Shown: positions 1 to 5,386 of the stretch, piece by piece | How the letters are laid out: the number at the start of each line of letters is the position of its first letter | Position numbering within the stretch: position 1 is the stretch's first letter | Assembly (NCBI GenBank): GCA_003563455.1 | Contig: PWRV01000039.1 | Location: 1 to 7,048 of the forward strand | DNA: 7,048 nucleotides | Direction of reading: 5' to 3' | DNA from: Thioalkalivibrio sp. | GTDB taxonomy: Bacteria > Pseudomonadota > Gammaproteobacteria > Ectothiorhodospirales > Ectothiorhodospiraceae | Position numbers and translations under genes: made by a program | The notes under the pieces: model-generated | The model's database searches: none | The model's input: only the letters and a program-made list of their open reading frames with translations | Told to the model about the DNA's origin: nothing

Positions 1-100
1 GGCCCATGCCGGCGCAGGGAACGGTTGAGGCGAGATTCGACGCGAGACTCCGGGCCACTGCGCTTCGTTTCCGGCACCGGCCGGCCCCGGACCATCGCGA

Positions 101-1027
101 TCAGGAGGCGCCGCTCAGGGTTTGGGTAAGCTGGCCGAAGGAAATCGGCAGCGGCTGGGACTCGTCTTCGAAAGTAACCAGTTCCCAGGCCTCCTGGTCC
201 TGCTTCAGTCGCCGGATCTGCTGATTGTTCAGCGCATGACCCGACTTGTGGCCGGTGAAGGCACCGATCAGGCTGTGCCCGAGCAGGTACAGGTCCCCGA
301 CCACATCGAGGATCTTGTGCTTCACGAGTTCGTTCTCGTAGCGCAGTCCGTCCTCGTTGAGGATCTTGAAATCGTCCAGCACGATCGCGTTGTCGAGGCT
401 GCCCCCGAGCGCCAGCTGGTTGGCACGCAGGGCCTCGATGTCCCGCATGAAACCGAAGGTCCGGGCACGGGAAACCTCCCGCACGAAGGAGGTGGAGGAG
501 AAGTCGAGCTCCGCACGCTGACTGCCACTGGTGAACATCGGATGCTCGAAGTCGATGCAGAAACCGACCTTGAAGCCCTCGTAGGGATCGAAACGGACCC
601 ACTTGTCTTCGTCGTGAATTTCCACCGAGCGCTTGATGCGGATGAACTTCTTCAGTGCGTTCTGCTCTTCCAGCCCGGCTGACTGCAGCAGGAACACGAA
701 GGGTCCCGCGCTGCCGTCCATGATCGGAACCTCCGGCGCACTGACGTCCACATGCAGGTTGTCGATCCCGAGGCCGGCCACGGCCGACAGCAGGTGCTCG
801 ACGGTGGAGACGCGCACCCCGTTCCGAACCAGCGACGTGGACAGGCGGGTGTCGCCGACGTTCTCCGCCGCCGCGGTGATCGACACCGGTGGATCGAGAT
901 CCGACCGATGAAAGACCACACCGGTATTGGGTGCGGCCGGCCGAAGGGTCAGCGTGACCTTCTCGCCGGTGTGCAGGCCGACACCCGTCGCGCGGATACT
1001 GTTCTTGAGCGTTCTCTGCCGGATCAA
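101..1027 (-). CDS. lpxC: UDP-3-O-acyl-N-acetylglucosamine deacetylase LpxC, apparent TTG start
   Basis: LpxC is the zinc-dependent cytoplasmic deacetylase that commits UDP-3-O-acyl-GlcNAc to lipid A synthesis. The product is 308 residues (E. coli 305). Seen: RTLKNSIRATGVGLHTGEKVTLTLRP (5-30); STVEHLLSAVAGLGIDN (74-90) with E77 and Zn ligand H78; PIMDGSAGPF (101-110); the ARTFGFMRDIE block (188-198) with T190; NEDGLRYENELVKHKILDVVGDL (224-246) with Zn ligands H237 and D241 plus K238; and KSGHALNN (261-268) with H264, the catalytic-site His. All key residues are present. The start codon at 1027-1025 is TTG: the next codons read IRQRTLK, matching MIKQRTLK of E. coli and Pseudomonas LpxC, and the upstream frame reaches a TAG at 1069-1067 with no ATG or GTG. 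The C-terminus (QTLSGAS) lacks the nonpolar LA-type tail that FtsH uses for LpxC turnover in enterobacteria. It lies 120 bases after ftsZ and may have its own promoter. Confidence 0.97.
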   Translation of the reverse strand: MIRQRTLKNSIRATGVGLHTGEKVTLTLRPAAPNTGVVFHRSDLDPPVSITAAAENVGDTRLSTSLVRNGVRVSTVEHLLSAVAGLGIDNLHVDVSAPEVPIMDGSAGPFVFLLQSAGLEEQNALKKFIRIKRSVEIHDEDKWVRFDPYEGFKVGFCIDFEHPMFTSGSQRAELDFSSTSFVREVSRARTFGFMRDIEALRANQLALGGSLDNAIVLDDFKILNEDGLRYENELVKHKILDVVGDLYLLGHSLIGAFTGHKSGHALNNQQIRRLKQDQEAWELVTFEDESQPLPISFGQLTQTLSGAS

Positions 1028-1033
1028 CGCAAG

Positions 1034-1042
1034 CTCACTCCC
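1034..1042 (-). promoter_or_regulatory. Probable ribosome binding site of lpxC
   Basis: On the minus strand this reads GGGAGTGAG. GGGAG ends 10 bases and GTGAG ends 6 bases before the TTG at 1027. It is the only purine-rich stretch at a workable distance and supports the TTG start. It sits inside an imperfect palindrome (1036-1048, CACTCCCGGGGTG on the plus strand), so it might be partly paired in the mRNA. Confidence 0.55.
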
Positions 1043-1057
1043 GGGGTGGGGGCCATC

Positions 1058-1089
1058 GTCCGGGCCCTAAAGTCAACAAGGGCCCGGAC
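1058..1089 (-). repeat. Perfect 11-bp inverted repeat in the lpxC leader
   Basis: The arms are GTCCGGGCCCT (1058-1068) and AGGGCCCGGAC (1079-1089), exact reverse complements around a 10-base AT-rich loop. In the lpxC mRNA this would form a very stable GC hairpin about 30 bases before the start codon. No T-run follows on either strand, so it is not a classic intrinsic terminator. The arm centres are 21 bases apart, so a DNA site for a dimeric regulator is an alternative. The symmetry is seen directly; the role is unknown. Confidence 0.85.
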
Positions 1090-1109
1090 TTGCACACAAC
1101 AATGACAGC

Positions 1110-1118
1110 ATTATTGCA
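1110..1118 (-). promoter_or_regulatory. Candidate extended -10 promoter element for lpxC
   Basis: The minus strand reads TGCAATAAT: an extended -10 TGn followed by AATAAT, five of six matches to the sigma-70 consensus TATAAT. It lies in the only AT-rich patch of an otherwise GC-rich window. Seventeen bases upstream there is no good -35 (ATGCAG). Transcription would start near 1103, giving a leader of about 75 bases that carries the 11-bp hairpin. The mismatch falls at the important first position of the hexamer, so this remains a candidate only. Confidence 0.4.
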
Positions 1119-1137
1119 GGATTCCGCTCATCCTGCA
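1115..1137 (-). repeat. 8-bp inverted repeat just after ftsZ (possible operator or weak terminator)
   Basis: The arms are TGCAGGAT (1115-1122) and ATCCTGCA (1130-1137), exact reverse complements with a 7-base loop, beginning 10 bases past the ftsZ stop. On the minus strand it is followed by a T-enriched but interrupted stretch, so it could be a weak terminator of the ftsZ transcript. It also covers the stretch immediately upstream of the candidate -10, where an operator would sit. The sequence alone does not decide between the two. Confidence 0.6.
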
Positions 1138-1147
1138 TAGATAACCC

Positions 1148-2311
1148 TCAGTCCGCCTGCTTGCGCAGAAAGGCCGGAATGTCGAGCACGTCGATCCCGG
1201 TCTGCCCCGCGTAATCCGCCGCGGCGTTGCCCTCGCCGCGGCGCAGCGCGGTCGGCCGCTCCAGCCCCTCGAGGTCGGAACCGGCAACGCGGCGCGGCGG
1301 GGCAGCATCCACGACCCGGACGCTCGGCCGCTCGGGGGCGGCCGGCTTGGCGGGACTGCCAAGCCCCGTCGCGACCAGGGTCACGCGCAGTTCGTCGGTC
1401 ATTTCCGGATCGATCACCGTGCCGACGACGACCGTCGCGTCCTCGGAAGCCAGCGCCTTCACGGCCTCGCCGACCTCCTCGAACTCGCCGATCCCGACGT
1501 CCAGGCCACCGGTCACATTCACCAGGATGCCGCGCGCCCCGGAGATGTCGATATCCTCCAGCAGCGGGCTCGCAATCGCCGCCTCGGCCGCCTGCCGGGC
1601 GCGGTCCTCGCCCGCGCCCGAACCGGTGCCCATCATCGCCATCCCCATCTCGCGCATCACGTTGCGCACGTCGGCAAAATCGACGTTGATCAGGCCCGGC
1701 CGGGTGATCAGCTCCGCGATCCCCTGAACGGCCCCGAAGAGCACGTCATTGGCAGCCTTGAAGGCATCCAGCAGGCTGGTGTTCTTGCCCAGCACCGTCA
1801 GGAGCTTCTCGTTGGGGATGGTGATCAGTGAATCGACCTGCTCGGTCAGCGCCTTGATTCCGGACATTGCCACCTGCATGCGCTTCTTGCCCTCGAAGGG
1901 AAACGGCTTGGTGACGACGGCCACGGTGAGGATGCCCATCTCCTTGGCGAGCTGCGCGACCACGGGGGCCGCCCCGGTGCCGGTTCCGCCGCCCATGCCC
2001 GAGGTGATGAAGACCATGTCGGCACCCTGCAGCAACTCCTGGATGCGTTCGCGGTCCTCCAGCGCCGCCTCGCGGCCCACCGCGGGATCGGCGCCGGCGC
2101 CGAGCCCCTTGGTGATGTCACCGCCGAGCTGCAGCAGCGTCTTCGCGCCGAGGCTCTTCAGGGCCTGGGCGTCGGTGTTGGCGCAGATGAAATCCACGCC
2201 CTCCAGCTGCGAATAGACCATGTGCTGCACGGCGTTGCCGCCGCCGCCGCCGACGCCGATCACTTTGATCGTCGCGCTCTGGGTAAAGGTATCCATCAGT
2301 TCGAATGTCAT
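1148..2311 (-). CDS. ftsZ: Cell division protein FtsZ (tubulin-like GTPase)
   Basis: FtsZ polymerises with GTP into the cytoplasmic Z-ring that marks the division site. The product is 387 residues. Seen: IGVGGGGGNAV (18-28) and the tubulin signature GGGTGTG (107-113), which bind GTP; NTDAQAL (45-51); NEKLL (167-171); T7 synergy loop NVDFADVRNVM (209-219) with D211 and D214, which complete the GTPase site of the next subunit; a core domain ending near TLVATGLG (311-318); a short, variable Pro/Ala/Arg-rich linker (about 319-372); and the conserved C-terminal peptide VLDIPAFLRKQAD (375-387), the docking site for FtsA, ZipA and MinC, almost identical to that of E. coli. The start at 2311 has AGGAGG 7 bases upstream. 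ATG 2296 in the same frame (MDTFTQ) is possible but has no comparable site. It is the first gene in the window with a real gap from its upstream neighbour (81 bases), which fits the separate, higher expression usual for ftsZ. Confidence 0.98.
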   Translation of the reverse strand: MTFELMDTFTQSATIKVIGVGGGGGNAVQHMVYSQLEGVDFICANTDAQALKSLGAKTLLQLGGDITKGLGAGADPAVGREAALEDRERIQELLQGADMVFITSGMGGGTGTGAAPVVAQLAKEMGILTVAVVTKPFPFEGKKRMQVAMSGIKALTEQVDSLITIPNEKLLTVLGKNTSLLDAFKAANDVLFGAVQGIAELITRPGLINVDFADVRNVMREMGMAMMGTGSGAGEDRARQAAEAAIASPLLEDIDISGARGILVNVTGGLDVGIGEFEEVGEAVKALASEDATVVVGTVIDPEMTDELRVTLVATGLGSPAKPAAPERPSVRVVDAAPPRRVAGSDLEGLERPTALRRGEGNAAADYAGQTGIDVLDIPAFLRKQAD

Positions 2312-2318
2312 GGTTGTG

Positions 2319-2324
2319 CCTCCT
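2319..2324 (-). promoter_or_regulatory. Strong ribosome binding site of ftsZ
   Basis: AGGAGG on the minus strand lies 7 bases before the ATG at 2311. It is a full match to the anti-Shine-Dalgarno core and the strongest site in the window. It fixes the ftsZ start at 2311 over the downstream ATG at 2296. Confidence 0.85.
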
Positions 2325-2350
2325 GGGTCGGATCGTGGTCGATGTCACTC

Positions 2351-2382
2351 GGGTGCCGTTGGCGAGCGGGCCACCGGCACCC
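2351..2382 (-). repeat. Large hairpin in the ftsA-ftsZ intergenic region
   Basis: The outer arms GGGTGCCG (2351-2358) and CGGCACCC (2375-2382) are exact reverse complements. Inside them, after a single mismatch, TGGC (2360-2363) pairs with GCCA (2370-2373) around a 6-base loop. The RNA would fold into a 12-pair stem of very high GC content. It ends 26 bases before the ftsZ Shine-Dalgarno. No T-run follows, so termination is unlikely. It shares bases 2379-2382 with the neighbouring repeat, so both cannot form at once. Confidence 0.8.
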
Positions 2383-2393
2383 CTGTCAGGGGT
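2379..2393 (-). repeat. Inverted repeat starting in the ftsA stop codon
   Basis: ACCCCTG (2379-2385) and CAGGGGT (2387-2393) are exact reverse complements with one central base. In RNA a 5- or 6-pair stem with a 3- to 5-base loop is feasible. The last base of the ftsA TGA (2393) is part of the stem, so a ribosome at the ftsA stop would cover it. It competes with the larger hairpin at 2351-2382. Confidence 0.7.
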
Positions 2394-3655
2394 CAGAAAT
2401 GCCCCGAAAACCAGTTCTTCATGCGCCGCCAGACACCCTGGAAACCGGTGTCCACCGGACGCGCCTCCTGTTCCGCCCGCGCCTGCTGTGCATACAGCAG
2501 CAGTCCGACGCCGGTGGAGTGGATGGGGTTGCGCACCACGTCGATCAGCCCGCTGACGCTGTGCGGCATGCCGAGCCGAACCGGCATGTGGAAGACCTCC
2601 TCGGCGAGGTCCACGACGCCCTCCATGCGCGAGGAACCCCCGGTCAGCACCACGCCGGCGGCCATCAGTTCCTCCGATCCCGAGCGCCGCAATTCCGCCT
2701 GCACCAGTTGCAGCAGTTCCTCGTAGCGTGGTTCGACGACCGACGCGAGGGTCTGACGGGACAGCCGCCGTGCGGGCCGGTCGCCAACGCCCGGGACCTC
2801 GATGGTCTCCCCGGGGTCGGCCAGCTGCCGCAGCGCGCAGGCGTACTTGATCTTGATCTCTTCGGCGTACTGCGTCGGCGTGCGCAGCGCAACGGCGATG
2901 TCGTTGGTTACCTGATCGCCGGCGATCGGAATCACCGCGCTGTGCGCGATCGCACCGTTCGCGAAGACAGCGATGTCGGTGGTCCCCCCGCCGATGTCGA
3001 CCAGGCAAATGCCGAGGTCCTTTTCGTCCTCGGTGAGCACCGAGTAACTGGACGCGAGCTGTTCCAGGATGATGTCGTCAACGCGCAGCCCACAGCGCTC
3101 GACGCACTTGACGATGTTCTGGGCGGCGGAGACTGCTCCGGTGACCAGGTGCACCCGCGCCTCAAGGCGTACGCCCGACATGCCGATCGGGTCGCGGATG
3201 CCCTCCTGGCCATCGATGATGTATTCCTGCGGCAGCACATGCAGGATCTTCTGATCCGCCGGGATCGCGATCGCACGGGCGGCATCGATCACGCGCTCGA
3301 CGTCGCCCAGGCTGACCTCCTGCACCCGGATCGCGACCACGCCGGTGGAGTTGTAGCTCTTGATATGGCTGCCGGCGATGCCGGTGTACACCGAGTGGAT
3401 CTCGCAGCCCGCCATCAGCTCGGCCTCCTCGACCGCACGCTGGATGGACTGGACGGTGGACTCGATGTTGACCACGACCCCCTTTTTCAGCCCGTTTGAC
3501 GGCGAAGACCCGATCCCGATGATCTCGATCACGCCGTCCTCGTTGACCTCGCCGACGATGGCCTCGATCTTCGAGGTGCCGATGTCCAGGCCCACGATCA
3601 GGCCCTGCTCCACCGCCTTCTTTGCCATCACGTTGCGTCCCGTGTTCCGTCTCAT
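2393..3655 (-). CDS. ftsA: Cell division protein FtsA (actin-like Z-ring tether)
   Basis: FtsA is an actin/HSP70-fold ATPase that anchors FtsZ filaments to the inner membrane and recruits later divisome proteins. The product is 420 residues from the ATG at 3655. Seen: phosphate-1 loop VGLDIGTSK (21-29); the FtsA-specific 1C subdomain at about 93-175, including LPQEYIIDGQEGIRDPIGMSG; phosphate-2 loop LVDIGGGTTDIAVF (218-231); GDQVTNDIA (246-254); adenosine motif GVVLTGGSSRMEG (334-346); and a C-terminal amphipathic membrane-targeting helix at about 405-420 containing VWRRMKNWF. FtsA residues that bind the FtsZ tail lie in the 2B region, which is intact here. The start is uncertain: ATG 3655 overlaps the ftsQ stop (ATGA) and has GGAGG 10 bases upstream. 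ATG 3628 (411 residues, beginning MAKKAVEQG) better matches the length of Pseudomonas-type FtsA N-termini but has only a weak GGGA. The stop codon forms part of an inverted repeat described separately. Confidence 0.97.
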   Translation of the reverse strand: MRRNTGRNVMAKKAVEQGLIVGLDIGTSKIEAIVGEVNEDGVIEIIGIGSSPSNGLKKGVVVNIESTVQSIQRAVEEAELMAGCEIHSVYTGIAGSHIKSYNSTGVVAIRVQEVSLGDVERVIDAARAIAIPADQKILHVLPQEYIIDGQEGIRDPIGMSGVRLEARVHLVTGAVSAAQNIVKCVERCGLRVDDIILEQLASSYSVLTEDEKDLGICLVDIGGGTTDIAVFANGAIAHSAVIPIAGDQVTNDIAVALRTPTQYAEEIKIKYACALRQLADPGETIEVPGVGDRPARRLSRQTLASVVEPRYEELLQLVQAELRRSGSEELMAAGVVLTGGSSRMEGVVDLAEEVFHMPVRLGMPHSVSGLIDVVRNPIHSTGVGLLLYAQQARAEQEARPVDTGFQGVWRRMKNWFSGHF

Positions 3656-4440
3656 TGCGTGGTTGCCTCCGTGTCGTCGCCGGCGGAGGCCGTCTGCCAG
3701 GCCACGGCGGCGCCCCGCGCATAGCGCAGGTCGACGCGCGCGAGGGGCTCCGGGGAACGTTCGCGCAGGACCGGCATCAGCGGCACCAGCTGCTCCAGTC
3801 GGGACAGGTCGCTGTCGCGGCCCATCAGGATCTCGCCGCCGTCCTCGAGCTTTATCGTCCAGGCTCTGCGGGCACTTTCCCGGACCCCGGAAACGGCCAG
3901 ACCGACATCGGCGAGCCGCGCCGACACCTCCAGATAACGCTGCATCAATTCAAGCTGGCGGTCCGCGCCGCCCTCGAGCGCGGGCAGGAAGTCCCAGGCA
4001 GCGAGGTCCACGGGACCGAAGATCCTGCCCTGACGGTCCAGCAGATGATCCGCACCCCAGCGAGCGACCGGCACCGGCTCGGTGATCGCGACCTCGATCG
4101 TGTCCGGCCAGCGCTTGCGCAACTGGACCGAATCGACCCAGGGCATGGCCTCCAGCTCCTCGCGCGCCCGCTCGAGATCCATCACGAAGAACCCCCGCCG
4201 GTGATCAGTCAGCACCGCCTCGACATCCTCCGGCTGCACCTGCCGCATCTCACCGGGCAACGCCACACGCTCGAGCTGCAACAGGGTGTCGAGGTCCATG
4301 CGGGCGACCAGGCCCGCGGCCAGCACCACAGCGCCGGCCAGCGCCATCCCGGCGACGACGCGCACGCCCGCTCCCAGAACGGGACGAGCCCTGTGCAGCA
4401 GGGGTTCCCGCTGTTGAAGCCTGCGGTTACGCGTCGCCAT
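3652..4440 (-). CDS. ftsQ: Cell division protein FtsQ
   Basis: FtsQ is a bitopic inner-membrane divisome protein. It links the cytoplasmic Z-ring assembly to FtsB/FtsL and the septal synthase FtsW-FtsI. The product is 262 residues, close to the family norm. Architecture seen: a basic cytoplasmic N-terminus (1-22, rich in Arg); one transmembrane helix at about 23-46, rich in Ala, Val, Leu and Gly; a periplasmic POTRA domain at about 54-122, running from LERVALPG through FFVMDLERAREELEAMPWVDSVQLRKRWPDTIEVAITE, where MPWV and RKRWPDT are characteristic; then the beta domain at about 125-248, containing DRQGRIFGP (135-143) and the conserved closing DLRYARGAAVAW (237-248). The start lies inside the end of ddl (14-base overlap), behind a purine-rich stretch (4455-4443) that offers GGAG or GAGGG. 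The stop overlaps the upstream ftsA ATG as ATGA. Sequence identity in this family is low, but domain order and neighbours make the call firm. Confidence 0.96.
   Translation of the reverse strand: MATRNRRLQQREPLLHRARPVLGAGVRVVAGMALAGAVVLAAGLVARMDLDTLLQLERVALPGEMRQVQPEDVEAVLTDHRRGFFVMDLERAREELEAMPWVDSVQLRKRWPDTIEVAITEPVPVARWGADHLLDRQGRIFGPVDLAAWDFLPALEGGADRQLELMQRYLEVSARLADVGLAVSGVRESARRAWTIKLEDGGEILMGRDSDLSRLEQLVPLMPVLRERSPEPLARVDLRYARGAAVAWQTASAGDDTEATTQ
3666..3670 (-). promoter_or_regulatory. Ribosome binding site supporting the upstream ftsA start
   Basis: GGAGG on the minus strand, inside the end of ftsQ, lies 10 bases before the ATG at 3655. The spacing is long but usable, and the start overlaps the ftsQ stop. 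The competing ATG at 3628 has only GGGA (3641-3638) 9 bases upstream. Confidence 0.5.
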
Positions 4441-5386
4441 CGCTCCCTCTCTCCGAAGGCTGGAAGCTGGTTTCGAGAATGCGCAGGCACAACGCGTCGA
4501 AGTCGATCCCCGCCTGCGCCGCGGCCTTTGGGACCAGGCTGTGGGCGGTCATGCCCGGCACGGTGTTGACCTCGATCAGGTAGTTCTCGCCATGGGCGTC
4601 CTGGAGCAGGTCCACACGTCCCCAGCCGTAGCCGTCCACCGCGGCAAAGGCGCTCAGCGCCAGGGTCTGCAGTTCGATCAACGCTGCCGAATCCAGCGGC
4701 GGCGGGCACAGGTAGCGCGTGGTATCCGCCTCGTATTTCGCGTGGTAGTCGTAGAAGTGCCCCGGTGTCTCGATCTGGATGACCGGCAACGGCTGGTTGT
4801 CCAGTATCGTCACCGTGAACTCGCGACCGGCGATCCATTGCTCGGCAAAAACCGCACCCGGCTGCCGGCAGGCCTCCCTGTAGGCGGCCTGCAGTTCGGC
4901 GGCACCCTCGACACGGGTCAGCCCCTGGCTGGACCCACCGCGGGAGGGCTTCACGATCAGGGGCAGCCCGAGCGCGTCGGCGACCGCCTCCGGATCGAAG
5001 TCCCGGGACAACAGCCGGTACGGCGCACTCGGCAGGTTGGTACCGGCCCACAGCCGCTTGCAGGCCAGCTTGTCCATGCCCAGCGCCGAGCCCAGAACCC
5101 CCGAGCCGGTGTACGGCACGCCCGCGATGTCCAGGCAGCCCTGCAGCGTGCCGTCTTCGCCGCCCTCGCCATGCAGGGCGATGAAGGCCCGGTCGAAGCC
5201 CAGCAGGTCCAGATTGCGCGCCCGCTCCGTCGTGAGGTCGATCGGAGCCGCGTCGACGCCGCTGCGCAGCAGCGACTGCAGCACTGCGTTCCCGCTCGCC
5301 AGCGAGATCTCCCGCTCACCGGACCAGCCCCCCATCAGCACGGCTACCCGACCGTAACGACGGGCCCGTTCCGCTCTCTTGTTCAT
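4427..5386 (-). CDS. ddl: D-alanine--D-alanine ligase Ddl (DdlB-like)
   Basis: This ATP-grasp ligase makes the D-Ala-D-Ala dipeptide added by MurF to the muropeptide precursor. It acts in the cytoplasm and belongs to the dcw-linked DdlB branch. The product is 319 residues (E. coli DdlB is 306). Seen: VAVLMGGWSGEREISL (15-30) with E24 as the conserved N-terminal Glu; ALHGEGGEDGTLQG (70-83); TGSG and MDK (93-106); KPSRGGSSQGL (146-156) with the conserved GSS; FYDYHAKY (211-218) of the omega loop; GWGRVD (254-259) with R257; and the Mg-binding EVNTVPGMTAHSLVP (272-286), all as in functional ligases. The frame is open up to 5482, but the ATG at 5386 is preferred: AAGGAG lies 8 bases upstream, it forms an ATGA overlap with murB, and the protein then begins at the family position. 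The 3' end overlaps ftsQ by 14 bases. The tail after LETSF is a short hydrophilic extension. Confidence 0.97.
   Translation of the reverse strand: MNKRAERARRYGRVAVLMGGWSGEREISLASGNAVLQSLLRSGVDAAPIDLTTERARNLDLLGFDRAFIALHGEGGEDGTLQGCLDIAGVPYTGSGVLGSALGMDKLACKRLWAGTNLPSAPYRLLSRDFDPEAVADALGLPLIVKPSRGGSSQGLTRVEGAAELQAAYREACRQPGAVFAEQWIAGREFTVTILDNQPLPVIQIETPGHFYDYHAKYEADTTRYLCPPPLDSAALIELQTLALSAFAAVDGYGWGRVDLLQDAHGENYLIEVNTVPGMTAHSLVPKAAAQAGIDFDALCLRILETSFQPSERGSDGDA

Noticed and set aside
71..93. Dyad-rich GC stretch (CCGGCACCGGCCGGCCCCGG) just downstream of lpxC as a terminator
   Set aside because: Only a 5-bp stem (CCGGC/GCCGG) is clear and no T-run follows on the minus strand; it is likely GC composition.
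1..95. Minus-strand ATG at 95-93, five bases after the lpxC stop, with a frame open to the left edge (MVRGRPVPETKRSG...), where many gammaproteobacteria have a DUF721/DciA-type gene
   Set aside because: There is no Shine-Dalgarno, all three minus-strand frames are open over these 100 GC-rich bases, and the 31 residues match nothing I recognise. More sequence to the left would decide it.
1069..1078. TTGACT on the minus strand in the loop of the lpxC-leader dyad as a -35 element
   Set aside because: At 16-18 bases downstream the sequence is GC-only (GGCCCC), with nothing resembling a -10 hexamer.
2222..3499. A 425-codon open frame on the plus strand opposite ftsA
   Set aside because: It is a GC-rich antisense shadow of a firmly identified gene; its residues are dominated by H, D, R, V and G, with no domain and no ribosome binding site.
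3622..4569. A 315-codon plus-strand frame opposite ftsQ
   Set aside because: Antisense shadow, rich in H, R, Q and P, crossing the ddl/ftsQ overlap; no family resemblance.
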